From the NCBI RefSeq assembly GCF_000454545.1, contig NZ_CM002139.1, forward strand, positions 2,591,766 to 2,629,771: a DNA stretch of 38,006 bases. The letters run 5' to 3'. Under the pieces are notes generated by a model, which was given only the letters and a program-made list of their open reading frames with translations, was not told the origin of the DNA and did not search any database. Shown in pieces: positions 1 through 7,502 of this stretch. The first letter of the stretch is position 1, and each line of letters opens with the position of its first letter. This DNA is from Xanthomonas cassavae CFBP 4642. GTDB lineage: Bacteria > Pseudomonadota > Gammaproteobacteria > Xanthomonadales > Xanthomonadaceae. A program made the translations under genes and the position numbers.

Positions 1-104
1 TGATGAACGCCCGGCCACGGCAGACGCTTGGCTGGAAGACGCCGAACCAGGCGCTGGAAGAAGAGATCGCTCAATTCAACTCACGTGTTGCACTTGCAAG
101 TTGA
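1..104 (+). pseudogene. IS30-type transposase C-terminal fragment
   Basis: The reading frame is open from the left window edge and ends at the stop at 102-104. The visible tail contains NARPRQTLGWKTPNQALEEE, which matches the conserved end of IS30-family transposases (the form 'N.RPR.TLGW.TP...'). The DDE core, if present, lies outside the window, so I cannot tell whether the element is intact or a relic. It sits directly before a low-GC gene and a Tn3 relic, so this edge is an accessory patch. I am fairly sure of the family and cannot name the element. Confidence 0.75.
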
Positions 105-155
105 GACCGCCAGGTGTATCGGCAGTATGGAGTGATTTCAGGGGAAACTATCCCA

Positions 156-605
156 ATGACGACAGTCAGTGCGGCAGTGGATGATAATGCCATTAGCGCG
201 AGGCTGCGAAACTTTCCGAAAGATAAACGCCAACAGGCAAGAGAAAGCATGGCAGCTTCACATCCTAATATGATCACCCATACTGGCTCAGAATGTATTA
301 AAACTATAAAAGATCATCTGGAGTCTCTGTACTTGCAAGCAATTGATCCATCGCTTGAGAAGCATGAGGCCTTTGAGCTAATAGCCCGACTGCACTGGTG
401 GGCAGCAAGTGGAGCGTCAGATAAGCGCGGCAGTGCCGCGAAAGCCGAGTTCGCGGCACGATCAATCGCCTCAGCTCATGGTATCGAAATGCCCCCATTT
501 AGACATGGAATAGTTCCCGATATCGAGGCAATGCTTAGATCTGAAAGTCAATTTGTGGCTGATTATCCTAATTTTTTTGAGCGCCCCCAATTTGAGGATC
601 GGTAG
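156..605 (+). CDS. Orphan low-GC protein, possible secreted effector fragment
   Basis: This gene encodes 149 residues. I chose the ATG at 156 because AGGGGAAA lies about ten bases upstream; an in-frame ATG at 114 has no such site. I do not recognise the protein with confidence. Visible features are a soluble, helix-rich composition, a central [20 protein letters not shown] segment, and an end rich in aromatic and proline residues ([21 protein letters not shown]). The WW...RGSAA pattern reminds me of C-terminal parts of some host-directed bacterial effectors, but this is recollection, not proof. Base composition is clearly AT-richer than the surrounding genes, and the gene is wedged between IS30 and Tn3 transposase remnants. 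This is the setting in which Xanthomonas effector cargo of Tn3 elements is found. No secretion signal, TM segment or PIP-box is visible. It could equally be a decayed passenger gene of unknown role. Confidence 0.5.
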   Translation: MTTVSAAVDDNAISARLRNFPKDKRQQARESMAASHPNMITHTGSECIKTIKDHLESLYLQAIDPSLEKHEAFELIARLHWWAASGASDKRGSAAKAEFAARSIASAHGIEMPPFRHGIVPDIEAMLRSESQFVADYPNFFERPQFEDR

Positions 606-912
606 GGATTCGTACAATGCAAAGTATTTCTTCTTCGGCGGGGAAGGAGTGATTGCCGACAATGACCCCGTTGAGCAGGAGAAGGCCGTCCAATACAACG
701 ACCTGGTCTCCAATGTCGTCATCTTCTACAACGTGGTCGAACAGACCCGAATCATGACGTCTCTGATGCGGCAGGGGTGGAAGATCACGCGGGAGGACGT
801 GGCGTTCCTCAGCCCGTACGTGACCAGCCATGTGAAGCGCTTCGGGGATTACCTGATTGATGTGGAGGCGGTCCCGGAACCGTATGAGACTGAACTGGCA
901 TTGGCAGGGTAG
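601..912 (+). pseudogene. Tn3-family transposase (TnpA) C-terminal fragment
   Basis: About 103 residues remain of a Tn3-family DDE transposase. Recognisable pieces are the YNAKYFFFGGEGVIADNDPV stretch with DPVEQEK and LSPYVTSHVKRFGDY near the end, which correspond to the extreme C-terminus of TnpA ('DP.EQEK...N.L..N...', 'LSP....HI.R.G.Y'). The catalytic core is missing. The match begins exactly where the preceding low-GC gene stops, so the junction is a deletion or insertion point rather than a real start. GC content returns to a higher value here. It is followed about 90 bases downstream by a candidate Tn3-type terminal repeat. Confidence 0.75.
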
Positions 913-964
913 TTTTGGTCGCCAAAATATCCGCTAACTCACTGATGCAATGGATGAAATCCGA

Positions 965-1004
965 TCTTGTGAGCTATTTTTACACGTATGTCGGCTGAAC
1001 CCCC
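965..1004. repeat. Candidate Tn3-type terminal inverted repeat (right end)
   Basis: On the minus strand this segment begins GGGGGTTCAGCCGACATACG and runs into an A-rich stretch. That is the general shape of Tn3-family ends, which start with GGGG and are about 38-40 bases long. It lies where an end is expected, about 90 bases past the transposase stop. No partner repeat is inside the window, so the call rests on position and the GGGG start only. A shorter copy of ATGTCGGCTGA recurs near 1156. Confidence 0.35.
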
Positions 1005-1275
1005 ATGCAGGACGCGATACGACGGCTGCCGAGCTCGCTCGGGAGCGTTGCAGACACGCCTTGTGTCATTCGGCCAATGCTGAGCCTGGGTTGGACTGCA
1101 TCAGTTTGCAGGCCGAAATTCTGTCAGCATGCCTGTCGCGGGGTCATTCCAGCAGATGTCGGCTGACGCGTGACGACGCGCACTGCGTTGCCACGGCAAC
1201 GCGAACCGCCGCTTTTTGTCGACCACACCAAGGCGTGTGCGGCTTTTCATTGTTGGTAACCCGAGGGTGTGATTG
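1005..1275. other. Intergenic region with strong palindrome upstream of peptidase gene
   Basis: The gene-free gap 913-1275 holds the candidate transposon end and then no convincing coding sequence. A perfect eight-base stem (GCGTTGCC, loop AC, GGCAACGC) occupies 1185-1202. A run of T appears about ten bases later, too far for a typical terminator. It might be a regulator site for the peptidase gene or a transposon-associated hairpin. I see no clear promoter. Confidence 0.35.
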
Positions 1276-2781
1276 ATGATGAGATCGTCTGTGCTGCATG
1301 TGGTGTCCGCTGCCTGCTGCATGGTCGCGTTGACCATCAACCCCGCGCTGGCAGTTGACAGTAAGGTCGATGGCTTGCCGGCGGCAGGCTTTGAGGTCGT
1401 GCTGATGCCATCGGTGGCGTCCGACGGGCGCGTGGACGGGATGGCGGTGGAAGAGCGCATTGCATTGGGCGATACGCCATCCGTGCTGACGCTGGTGCTT
1501 CCGCTGGCCATGCCGGGCGCACCGCGCAACGCCGATGCAATCACTGAACTGCTGATGCGTGATGCCGGCGGCGAGGTGGCACTGCGCACCTCGGATGTTG
1601 ACGGAGAGGCGTTCCCGCTGCGCCGATGGACCGCACAAAGGGCAGTCGCGGGTCAAGTTTCGCTGCGTTACCGCGCCGGACTGCAGCGGCCGCAGGCCGG
1701 TGGCCCGCCCTACGGCATCAAGGCTGCCGGGCAGGGCGTGGCCGGTAGCACCAAGAGCTTCCTGCTGATTCCAGAAAATGTCTCCAGCCAGGCCAGCCGG
1801 CTTGCCTGGGATCTCAAGGCGTTGGCGCCGGGCTCCATCGGCGTGGCCAGCGGCGGGGAGGGCACGCTGGTGATTCCAGGGCCACCCTCCGCGCTCGACG
1901 ACCACTGGCTGCTGGCTGGGCCGGCACTGCGTGGACAAGCGCAGCAGAACACCGGCTTCAACGCGTATCTCATCGGTAGCCCGCCATTCGACGCACCAGT
2001 AGAAATGGCCTGGGCACGCCAAGCCTACAATGCACTTGCCGACGCGTTTGGTTATTTGGGCCGCCCGTCCTATACGCTGTTGATATGTGCGCTGGACATT
2101 CCCTCATTTGAAACCGGCACCGCACGGCTCGGCGGCTGCGGCGCCTTGATTACCGTGGGCAGTGTCTTTTCCGACGGCTACGGAGTCGAGGCATTGCGTA
2201 GTTTGCTGGTCCACGAGATGGCGCATCAGTGGACCGGCCAGCTCACCAGTGGCGTGGAGCCCTGGTTCGCCGAAGGTTTCAATGTCTTCGCCGAATCCAC
2301 CGTCCCGTGTCGCGCCTCCGTAATGCCCTGGTCAGCCTGCGCGGCCCGGATCAACACGCAGTTGGGCGATCTCTACCGTAGCGAGGGGCGACGCTGGTCG
2401 TTGCAGCACATCAATTCGGCCGGATTCGATCAAGAATCGGTGCGGCGTGTGCCGTATGCGCGCGGCCTGGTGTATTTCGCCGGTGTCGATGCGCAGCTGC
2501 GGCAGCGTTCGGCGGGACGGCGCGGGCTGCTGATGGCGATGCGCCCGCTCTTCGCCTCGCGCCAGGCCGGAGGCCGGTTTGAACAGCAGGATTGGGAGGC
2601 CTTCGTGGCACGCGAGCTGGGGCCGCAAGCGGTGCAGAGGTTTCGCGCCGTGCTCATCGATGGCAGCGAGGATGCGGCAATGCCGGAAGACCTCTTCGGT
2701 CCGCAGCTGCGTCGCGTTGCGCATCGCTGGCCGACGCCACAGGGCGATATCGACGGATATCGCTGGGAAAGCGTGCCATAG
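1276..2781 (+). CDS. Secreted gluzincin-type metallopeptidase-like protein
   Basis: The protein has 501 residues from the ATG at 1276 (a second ATG at 1279 is equally possible); GAGGG about eight bases upstream serves as ribosome site. The N-terminus is a signal peptide (basic start, hydrophobic core, cleavage near ALAVDS), so the enzyme probably acts in the periplasm or outside. The zinc motif HEMAHQWTG begins at residue 313 with the HExxH pair, and EGF follows with its Glu near residue 333. That spacing is about 15 residues after the second His, shorter than the 18 of classical M1 aminopeptidases, so I place it with M1/M61 'peptidase MA-like' gluzincins. The first 300 residues look like beta-rich N-terminal domains. 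It stands alone, with the AraC gene convergent downstream. The substrate is unknown; peptidase activity is inferred from the intact HExxH...E set. Confidence 0.75.
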   Translation: MMRSSVLHVVSAACCMVALTINPALAVDSKVDGLPAAGFEVVLMPSVASDGRVDGMAVEERIALGDTPSVLTLVLPLAMPGAPRNADAITELLMRDAGGEVALRTSDVDGEAFPLRRWTAQRAVAGQVSLRYRAGLQRPQAGGPPYGIKAAGQGVAGSTKSFLLIPENVSSQASRLAWDLKALAPGSIGVASGGEGTLVIPGPPSALDDHWLLAGPALRGQAQQNTGFNAYLIGSPPFDAPVEMAWARQAYNALADAFGYLGRPSYTLLICALDIPSFETGTARLGGCGALITVGSVFSDGYGVEALRSLLVHEMAHQWTGQLTSGVEPWFAEGFNVFAESTVPCRASVMPWSACAARINTQLGDLYRSEGRRWSLQHINSAGFDQESVRRVPYARGLVYFAGVDAQLRQRSAGRRGLLMAMRPLFASRQAGGRFEQQDWEAFVARELGPQAVQRFRAVLIDGSEDAAMPEDLFGPQLRRVAHRWPTPQGDIDGYRWESVP

Positions 2782-2872
2782 CCATAACGCCTGGCCTAGC
2801 TGTTTCCGGGCACCCAAAGCGCCTGGCACCGAATGATCGCTTGCCGGCATTGCCCGGTCGATCAACTGGCAG

Positions 2873-3784
2873 CTATTGCGATGACGTCGTTGCGCGAAAG
2901 CCGGCAACGATGCGTGCAACATCCTGTGACGGTGGCAGGCCGAAGCTGCGCGCATATTCCCGAGCGAACTGCGTAGTGCTTTCGTAACCCACTTCCATTG
3001 CCGCAGTGGTGACGCTGAGGCCTTGCGTGGCCAATAGATGGCGCGCCTGCAGCAAACGCAGCTGTTTCTGGAACTGAAGCGGGCTGAGTGCGGTAACCGC
3101 CTTGAAGTGGCGATGAAATGCGGACTCGCTCATCGCCGCGCGCTCGGCCAGCATCCCTATGCGCAAGGGCATGGCGTAATGAGCGCGCATCCACTGGATC
3201 GCCAGCCGGATCCGGCCCAGCAGGGATTCCGGGGTGGCGATATCGCGCAGCATGTGCCCATGCGGGCCCTGCAGCACGCGATACAGGATTTCGCGCTCAT
3301 AGACCGGCGCCAGCGCCGGGATCTCCAATGGCCGCTCCATCAAGCCCAGCAGTCGCACCCAGGCATCCATCAATTCTGACGTCACCGTTGCGACCGAGAA
3401 GGACTGACCGGAGGTGGCAGTGCTCCTGTGGGCATGTAGCTCGGCCGGCACGTCTTCCAGCAGGCGGCCGATCACCTGTGCGGACAGGGTCAGCGAAACG
3501 GCCAGATAGGGACGTCCTTCTGCATCGGCGTGGACCACGCCGACCGCAGGCAGGTCGACGCTCATCACGAAATAGGTCGCAGGGTCGTAGTGCAGCGTCT
3601 GGCTGCCGACCGTCATCGATTTCCCGCCGCGCAGGATCAGGTTGATCATCGGCTCGTAGACCATCGACAGCGAATGCTCCGCGATCTTGCCCTGGACCAT
3701 CGCCACACGCGGAATACCGGTGTCGGTACGCCTGTTCTCGGCATGTGCGGTCAGTCGGCGGAGGGTGGCGAGCGCGGACATCAT
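2873..3784 (-). CDS. AraC-family transcriptional regulator
   Basis: The protein has 303 residues starting at tandem ATG codons (3784, 3781). The first ~170 residues fit the AraC-type N-terminal ligand-binding domain (PF06719-like: YEPMINLILRGGKSMTVG, LHYDPATYFVMSVDLPAVGV). Residues ~190-290 carry two helix-turn-helix units of the AraC/XylS DNA-binding domain (MPLRIGMLAERAAMSESAFH with HRHFKAVTALSPLQFQKQLR, then GYESTTQFAREYARSFGLPP). It is divergent from the SDR/SnoaL-like pair across a 131-base gap, the common arrangement in which such a regulator controls the neighbouring oxidoreductase in response to a small organic compound. A run of eight G lies just upstream of its start. No clear Shine-Dalgarno site is visible. 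The inducer cannot be deduced. Confidence 0.9.
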   Translation of the reverse strand: MMSALATLRRLTAHAENRRTDTGIPRVAMVQGKIAEHSLSMVYEPMINLILRGGKSMTVGSQTLHYDPATYFVMSVDLPAVGVVHADAEGRPYLAVSLTLSAQVIGRLLEDVPAELHAHRSTATSGQSFSVATVTSELMDAWVRLLGLMERPLEIPALAPVYEREILYRVLQGPHGHMLRDIATPESLLGRIRLAIQWMRAHYAMPLRIGMLAERAAMSESAFHRHFKAVTALSPLQFQKQLRLLQARHLLATQGLSVTTAAMEVGYESTTQFAREYARSFGLPPSQDVARIVAGFRATTSSQ

Positions 3785-3915
3785 GGGTAATTCGATCCGA
3801 AGGGGGGGGTAGGGAAGTCAGGAGCAGGAATAGGCAGGTCTACGCGATGATCGGGCAGGCTGGGTCGCGCCCTGCATCTTAAGGTGATGCTCCTCAACAA
3901 CAACGGAGCAAGTCA
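3785..3915. promoter_or_regulatory. Divergent AraC/SDR promoter region with G8 tract
   Basis: This is the 131-base gap between two divergently transcribed genes and must contain both promoters. A homopolymer of eight G occupies 3802-3809, about 18 bases upstream of the AraC start codon. I could not assign -10/-35 boxes. A GGAG stretch about ten bases before the SDR start is the likely ribosome site of that gene. Confidence 0.5.
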
Positions 3916-4659
3916 ATGGGCGTGATCGTTATCACTGGCGGAAGTCGCGGTATCGGCGCAAGCACTGCGCGGGAATGTGCACGGCGCGGAATGGGCGTCA
4001 TCCTGACCTACAACAGCCAGGCCGATGCGGCCGCAGAGGTGGTGCATGACATCGAAGGCATGGGCGCGCGCGCGGTGGCGTTACGCCTGGATGTCGGCCA
4101 GCTCTCAGGCTTTGGTGCATTCCACCAGGCGGTGGTCCAGCAGCTGAAAGAACATTGGCAGTGCGAGACCTTGTCCGGGCTGGTCAACAATGCCGGGCAC
4201 GGCCTCTTCAACCCGATCGAGACGGCGACCGAGCAGCAGTTCGATGCACTATGCAATGTGCATCTCAAGGGCCCTTTTTTCCTGACCCAGCAGCTGCTGC
4301 CGTTACTGGAGCAGGGAGCATCGATCGTCAACCTGACCAGTGCCACGACGCGCGTGGCCACTGCGGGTGTCGCGCCGTATGCCGCGTGCAAGGGTGGATT
4401 GGAGGTTCTGACGCGCTACATGGCGCAGGAGTTCGGCGGGCGAGGAATCCGCGTCAACGCTGTGTCGCCTGGTGCCATCCGGACCGAGCTGGGCGGCGGC
4501 GTGGACGCCGCGTTCGAGTCCTTGCTTGCATCCAGGACCGCGCTCGATCGCATCGGAGAGCCCGACGATGTCGCGCGCGTGATCGCAATGCTGCTGTCCA
4601 CCGATGGGCAATGGATCAACGGGCAATCGATCGACGTTTCCGGCGGTTACATCCTCTAG
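3916..4659 (+). CDS. SDR-family oxidoreductase
   Basis: The protein has 247 residues, the usual length of a classical short-chain dehydrogenase/reductase. Visible signatures are the Rossmann nucleotide site TGGSRGIG (residues ~6-13), NNAG in the central sheet, the catalytic pair Y155xxxK159 (YAACK), RVNAVSPGAI after it, and the C-terminal DVSGGYIL. An Asn-Ser/Tyr-Gln pattern after beta-2 (YNSQ rather than an acidic residue) is more typical of NADPH users, but that is inference. It is divergent from the AraC regulator and followed 55 bases later by a SnoaL/NTF2-like gene, so the two probably form a small inducible unit acting on an unknown carbonyl or alcohol. The substrate cannot be told from sequence. 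Confidence 0.9.
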   Translation: MGVIVITGGSRGIGASTARECARRGMGVILTYNSQADAAAEVVHDIEGMGARAVALRLDVGQLSGFGAFHQAVVQQLKEHWQCETLSGLVNNAGHGLFNPIETATEQQFDALCNVHLKGPFFLTQQLLPLLEQGASIVNLTSATTRVATAGVAPYAACKGGLEVLTRYMAQEFGGRGIRVNAVSPGAIRTELGGGVDAAFESLLASRTALDRIGEPDDVARVIAMLLSTDGQWINGQSIDVSGGYIL

Positions 4660-4714
4660 CATTCACAGGCCGGCCAGCCAGCCAAAAGATCGCCTCGCTG
4701 CGCAACGGAGTCTC

Positions 4715-5116
4715 ATGACCAGTACAATGAAGAAGCACTCGATAAAAAGATCAATGTCTTTCACCAGGTCTAGCGCGCAGAAGGACGCACGCCAATCGGT
4801 GGCCATAGCGCTTGTTGCCGCAACCAATGCTTTTGACACAGACGCCGCAGTTGCTCTTTTTGCGCCTGCCGCTCTGATCGACGACCCATCGACAGAACAG
4901 GTATTCCATGGCCGTCGCGGCATTCGTAAGTACATCGAAAGCTATTTCGTCGGCTACGACACGGTCGCCCGGATACTCGCATTGAACCACGCAGATGAGC
5001 TGTGTAGCCGCCTTCGACTCGATTTCACTGGCGACTTCGGACATGAGATTGGCCAAATGGTGTTGAGATTCGATGCGGGCGGATTGATCGTGCATCTCCA
5101 TGCGGAGCTTGAGTAG
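4715..5116 (+). CDS. SnoaL/NTF2-like fold protein
   Basis: The protein has 133 residues from the ATG at 4715, preceded by GGAG four bases away; further in-frame ATGs follow. From residue ~25 the pattern AALVAATNAFDTDAAVALF-type helix, then 'AALIDDPSTEQVFHGRRGIR', then KYIESYF and a beta-rich end is that of the SnoaL/nuclear-transport-factor-2 fold (polyketide cyclases, ketosteroid isomerase relatives, small ligand-binding proteins). The first ~18 residues are basic and look like a non-conserved extension, so a later start is possible. It lies just downstream of the SDR gene and is probably co-transcribed. The fold is fairly clear; the reaction, if any, is unknown. Confidence 0.75.
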   Translation: MTSTMKKHSIKRSMSFTRSSAQKDARQSVAIALVAATNAFDTDAAVALFAPAALIDDPSTEQVFHGRRGIRKYIESYFVGYDTVARILALNHADELCSRLRLDFTGDFGHEIGQMVLRFDAGGLIVHLHAELE

Positions 5117-5137
5117 CAAATACACGCAGGCGAACGC

Positions 5138-5162
5138 GAGGGACAAAGTCCGCTCTTTTTCC
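5138..5162 (+). terminator. Probable rho-independent terminator
   Basis: A GAGGGAC stem, AAA loop and GTCC(G)CTC arm with one bulge is followed by five T. It lies 22 bases past the SnoaL-like stop and before the convergent PSD-like gene. Confidence 0.5.
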
Positions 5163-5304
5163 TGCCAGGGTGACAATGCGGCAGGCAGCTTCGATGGCTG
5201 GGAGGCATTCCAGGTATGGCGTGGTCGATGGGAACGTGTGGCTGTGAAGCCTGCCTAGGTCGCGTCATCGCTTGCCTGCGCGAGAACGACGACCTTGAGC
5301 AGCG

Positions 5305-6573
5305 TCAAACAGGTGTGTTTAATCTTGCAAGCTGTGCATTAACGTCGATGGTCTGGTTCGGTTGCAGGGTGCCGAAGTTCAGTGCCACGCTTTTCTCGAA
5401 CACCAGGCAAAGCGTTGAGCCGCCGTAGTTGAAGTAGCCCAGCTCATCGCCTTTGCTGACGTGCTGGCCATTGGCAGCAGTCTGCGTCAGTGAGGAGATT
5501 TCCGTGATGCCGATCGGCATCACGAAGACGGTGCCCAGGCGCGCGTCGTCGGCAGCAATGGAGACAATGCCTCGATTATTGACTGCCGATCCATAGACCT
5601 GCGATGTCACACCTGCGTCCGGATCGAAGCTGCTGTCTTCGTTTTCGCTGAAAAGTAGTCCGTTGACATTCTCGTAAGTGACCACGCCATCGACCGGCGC
5701 ATGCCAGCGGTGATAGTCCGCTCCACTCAAGAAGATCTGCACCACCGTGCCTCCCACAAAGCGCTGCAGCAGAGCTGCATCCGGGTTGGCGAGCATGTCC
5801 TGCAAGGAGTAGCTCTGCTCCTTGATCCAGAACACGGCGCTCTGTTGCACGTCGGTTGCGATGCGATACACCGTGCCGTCGTTGGGCGAGGTGATGATGC
5901 TGGCGTCGCCTTCCCCAGCTAGCGGGCGACAACTGGCCTGAATTTCGCGATGAAAAAAGTCATTGTAGGATTGAAAGCCGCCGTGCTCGGCGTCCCAGTC
6001 GATGACAAAATCGGCAAGCTTGAATTCGGCGATGGCGGCTGTGCCTAGCCAGCCGACATTGGGATCTCGGTTGAGCACCCAGCAGCTGGCCTGGCTGTCG
6101 AGATACGCCGCCCAAGTCTTCAGAATCGCCCTCAGTGCTTCATTGAACGATGCGAGTCGGAAGAGGGCTTTGCCTGCGGGCGTTGCCATCATGTCGACAA
6201 ACAGCGCCGACATCGGGAACAGAACCCGTGCGTTCTTGTCGACGTTGTATTCGGGCGCCGTGGTGCAGATGACATCGAGCTGGGCCAACATGTCCTGGAT
6301 GGAGGAAATGTTCTTCGTAAAAGCACCGGTCTGGTCGATAGCCTCGGTGACATACATGCGCACGATGCCGTTGGCGTCAATCAGGTCGGCCATGTCCTGC
6401 ACTGCCTTATTGACGTAGCCAGGTCCTTGAGCGCTGCGTAGCCGGTCAGCTTTTTCGCGAATGAGCGCGTGCCACGCGGTCAATCCGCTGCGGTCTTCCG
6501 GAAGATATCCGGCCAGCGCGCCGAAGCTGCATTGATAGTGCACGTCCAACAACGGTGCGGTAACGCCAGGCAT
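5305..6573 (-). CDS. Phosphatidylserine decarboxylase-family protein
   Basis: The protein has 422 residues from the ATG at 6573, which has GAGGAC about eight bases upstream; the frame also opens at a TTG at 6603. The C-terminal half is a PSD domain: DFFHREI near the middle, RPLAG, HRWHAPVDG (the His-rich core), and FNYGGSTLCLVF at the end. The GGST matches the (L)GST site where PSDs self-cleave to make the pyruvoyl group. The N-terminal ~170 residues resemble the helical extension of the PSD-like enzymes found near secondary-metabolite genes rather than housekeeping membrane PSDs, and no membrane segment is visible. It is the last gene of the MNIO operon, two to thirty bases after the DUF2063 gene depending on start. 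It may decarboxylate a lipid or a peptide/amino-acid derivative; the latter is inference from context. Confidence 0.85.
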   Translation of the reverse strand: MPGVTAPLLDVHYQCSFGALAGYLPEDRSGLTAWHALIREKADRLRSAQGPGYVNKAVQDMADLIDANGIVRMYVTEAIDQTGAFTKNISSIQDMLAQLDVICTTAPEYNVDKNARVLFPMSALFVDMMATPAGKALFRLASFNEALRAILKTWAAYLDSQASCWVLNRDPNVGWLGTAAIAEFKLADFVIDWDAEHGGFQSYNDFFHREIQASCRPLAGEGDASIITSPNDGTVYRIATDVQQSAVFWIKEQSYSLQDMLANPDAALLQRFVGGTVVQIFLSGADYHRWHAPVDGVVTYENVNGLLFSENEDSSFDPDAGVTSQVYGSAVNNRGIVSIAADDARLGTVFVMPIGITEISSLTQTAANGQHVSKGDELGYFNYGGSTLCLVFEKSVALNFGTLQPNQTIDVNAQLARLNTPV

Positions 6574-6605
6574 GCGAATGTCCTCGGTCGGAGTGTTGAG
6601 CAAAT

Positions 6606-7502
6606 CTATAGGTCGGTGGGTTCAGTGGTTGCTGATGGGGACGTCAGCTCCACCAGGCTCGATGCCTGAGCAGTGGGCAGCCATAGCGCAAGCAGGGCGT
6701 GCAGTTCGCCTGCCGTTCGTCCAGTGCGGCGTGCCGCCGCCTGTGCGCATTCGATGAGCGTGCGCGGACGGCGCGCCGCGTGGCGCAAGGCGAAGAATTG
6801 CCAGTCGGTGAGCGGTTCAATCCCGACGCGGTAGCGGTGACGGTGCACGGTAAGGAAGGTGTGGCCAGCGATGGGGAATTCATTCGGGCGTTCGCCCGAC
6901 AGCCACCTCCGAAAGCTCTCCGGTGTGTGAGACACGACGGTCAGCCTGGTGGTCGCAGGCAGGCGCACAACGCAGGGCACTCCCATTGCGAGCACCGCTG
7001 CATTCATCCGTGTATCGACGTCTGCGTCTTCCAGTCCCCGCGCGCGGCTGGCCTCGGAGAGTGCCCGCTCGATCCAAGCCAGCTCGAGCGGAAAGCGTTG
7101 GCGTTGCTGCCCGGGGCGAGACCGTTGCGAGGCACGAAGAAAGTGGGGGAGACCTGCACCCAGCGCATGCAAAGTGGGAGAGCGTGAGGGATGTTCCCTC
7201 AGGTACGCGCGTGCGAAGAACGCGAACAGTTCCTGGCCAAGCAGGCGCGATAGCGCTGGATAGTCGCATTGCAGGCATTCGATCAGCCTGAGCCAATAGC
7301 CATTGGCGTAGATAGCCAGCCGTGCATGCGGATCGACACCAGCAGGCGTAGCAACGAGTGTGTGGAGATCCAGGCCCTGTCCGGCAAGCGCGGATCTAAG
7401 ACCTTCTTTCAGCCCAGCCGCATGTGTGGTTGCCGTCAGCATCCAGCGTTGCACCTCGCCAAGCGGCGTGGCGCTCTGGCGGCCCGTTGGAGAACTAAGC
7501 AT
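6606..7502 (-). CDS. DUF2063 / BufC-HvfC-type MNIO partner protein
   Basis: The protein has 298 residues. The start ATG overlaps the end of the MNIO gene by eight bases, with GGAG seven bases upstream, so translation is probably coupled. The N-terminal ~100 residues fit the DUF2063 domain (LVATPAGVDPHARLAIYANG, WLRLIECLQCDYPALSRLLG, FFARAYLREHPSRSPTLHALG). The remainder is a more variable winged-helix-like region (TFLTVHRHRYRVGIEPL, WQFFALRHAARRPRTLIEC). In bufferin, HvfA-type and pearlin-type pathways such proteins recognise the precursor and deliver it to the DUF692 enzyme. The adjacent MNIO gene makes that role likely here. No metal ligands or membrane segments are seen. Confidence 0.85.
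   Translation of the reverse strand: MLSSPTGRQSATPLGEVQRWMLTATTHAAGLKEGLRSALAGQGLDLHTLVATPAGVDPHARLAIYANGYWLRLIECLQCDYPALSRLLGQELFAFFARAYLREHPSRSPTLHALGAGLPHFLRASQRSRPGQQRQRFPLELAWIERALSEASRARGLEDADVDTRMNAAVLAMGVPCVVRLPATTRLTVVSHTPESFRRWLSGERPNEFPIAGHTFLTVHRHRYRVGIEPLTDWQFFALRHAARRPRTLIECAQAAARRTGRTAGELHALLALWLPTAQASSLVELTSPSATTEPTDL

Noticed and set aside
1144..2022. A 292-codon minus-strand frame inside the peptidase gene
   Set aside because: No recognisable domain; the plus strand has signal peptide and HExxH motif in the same region.
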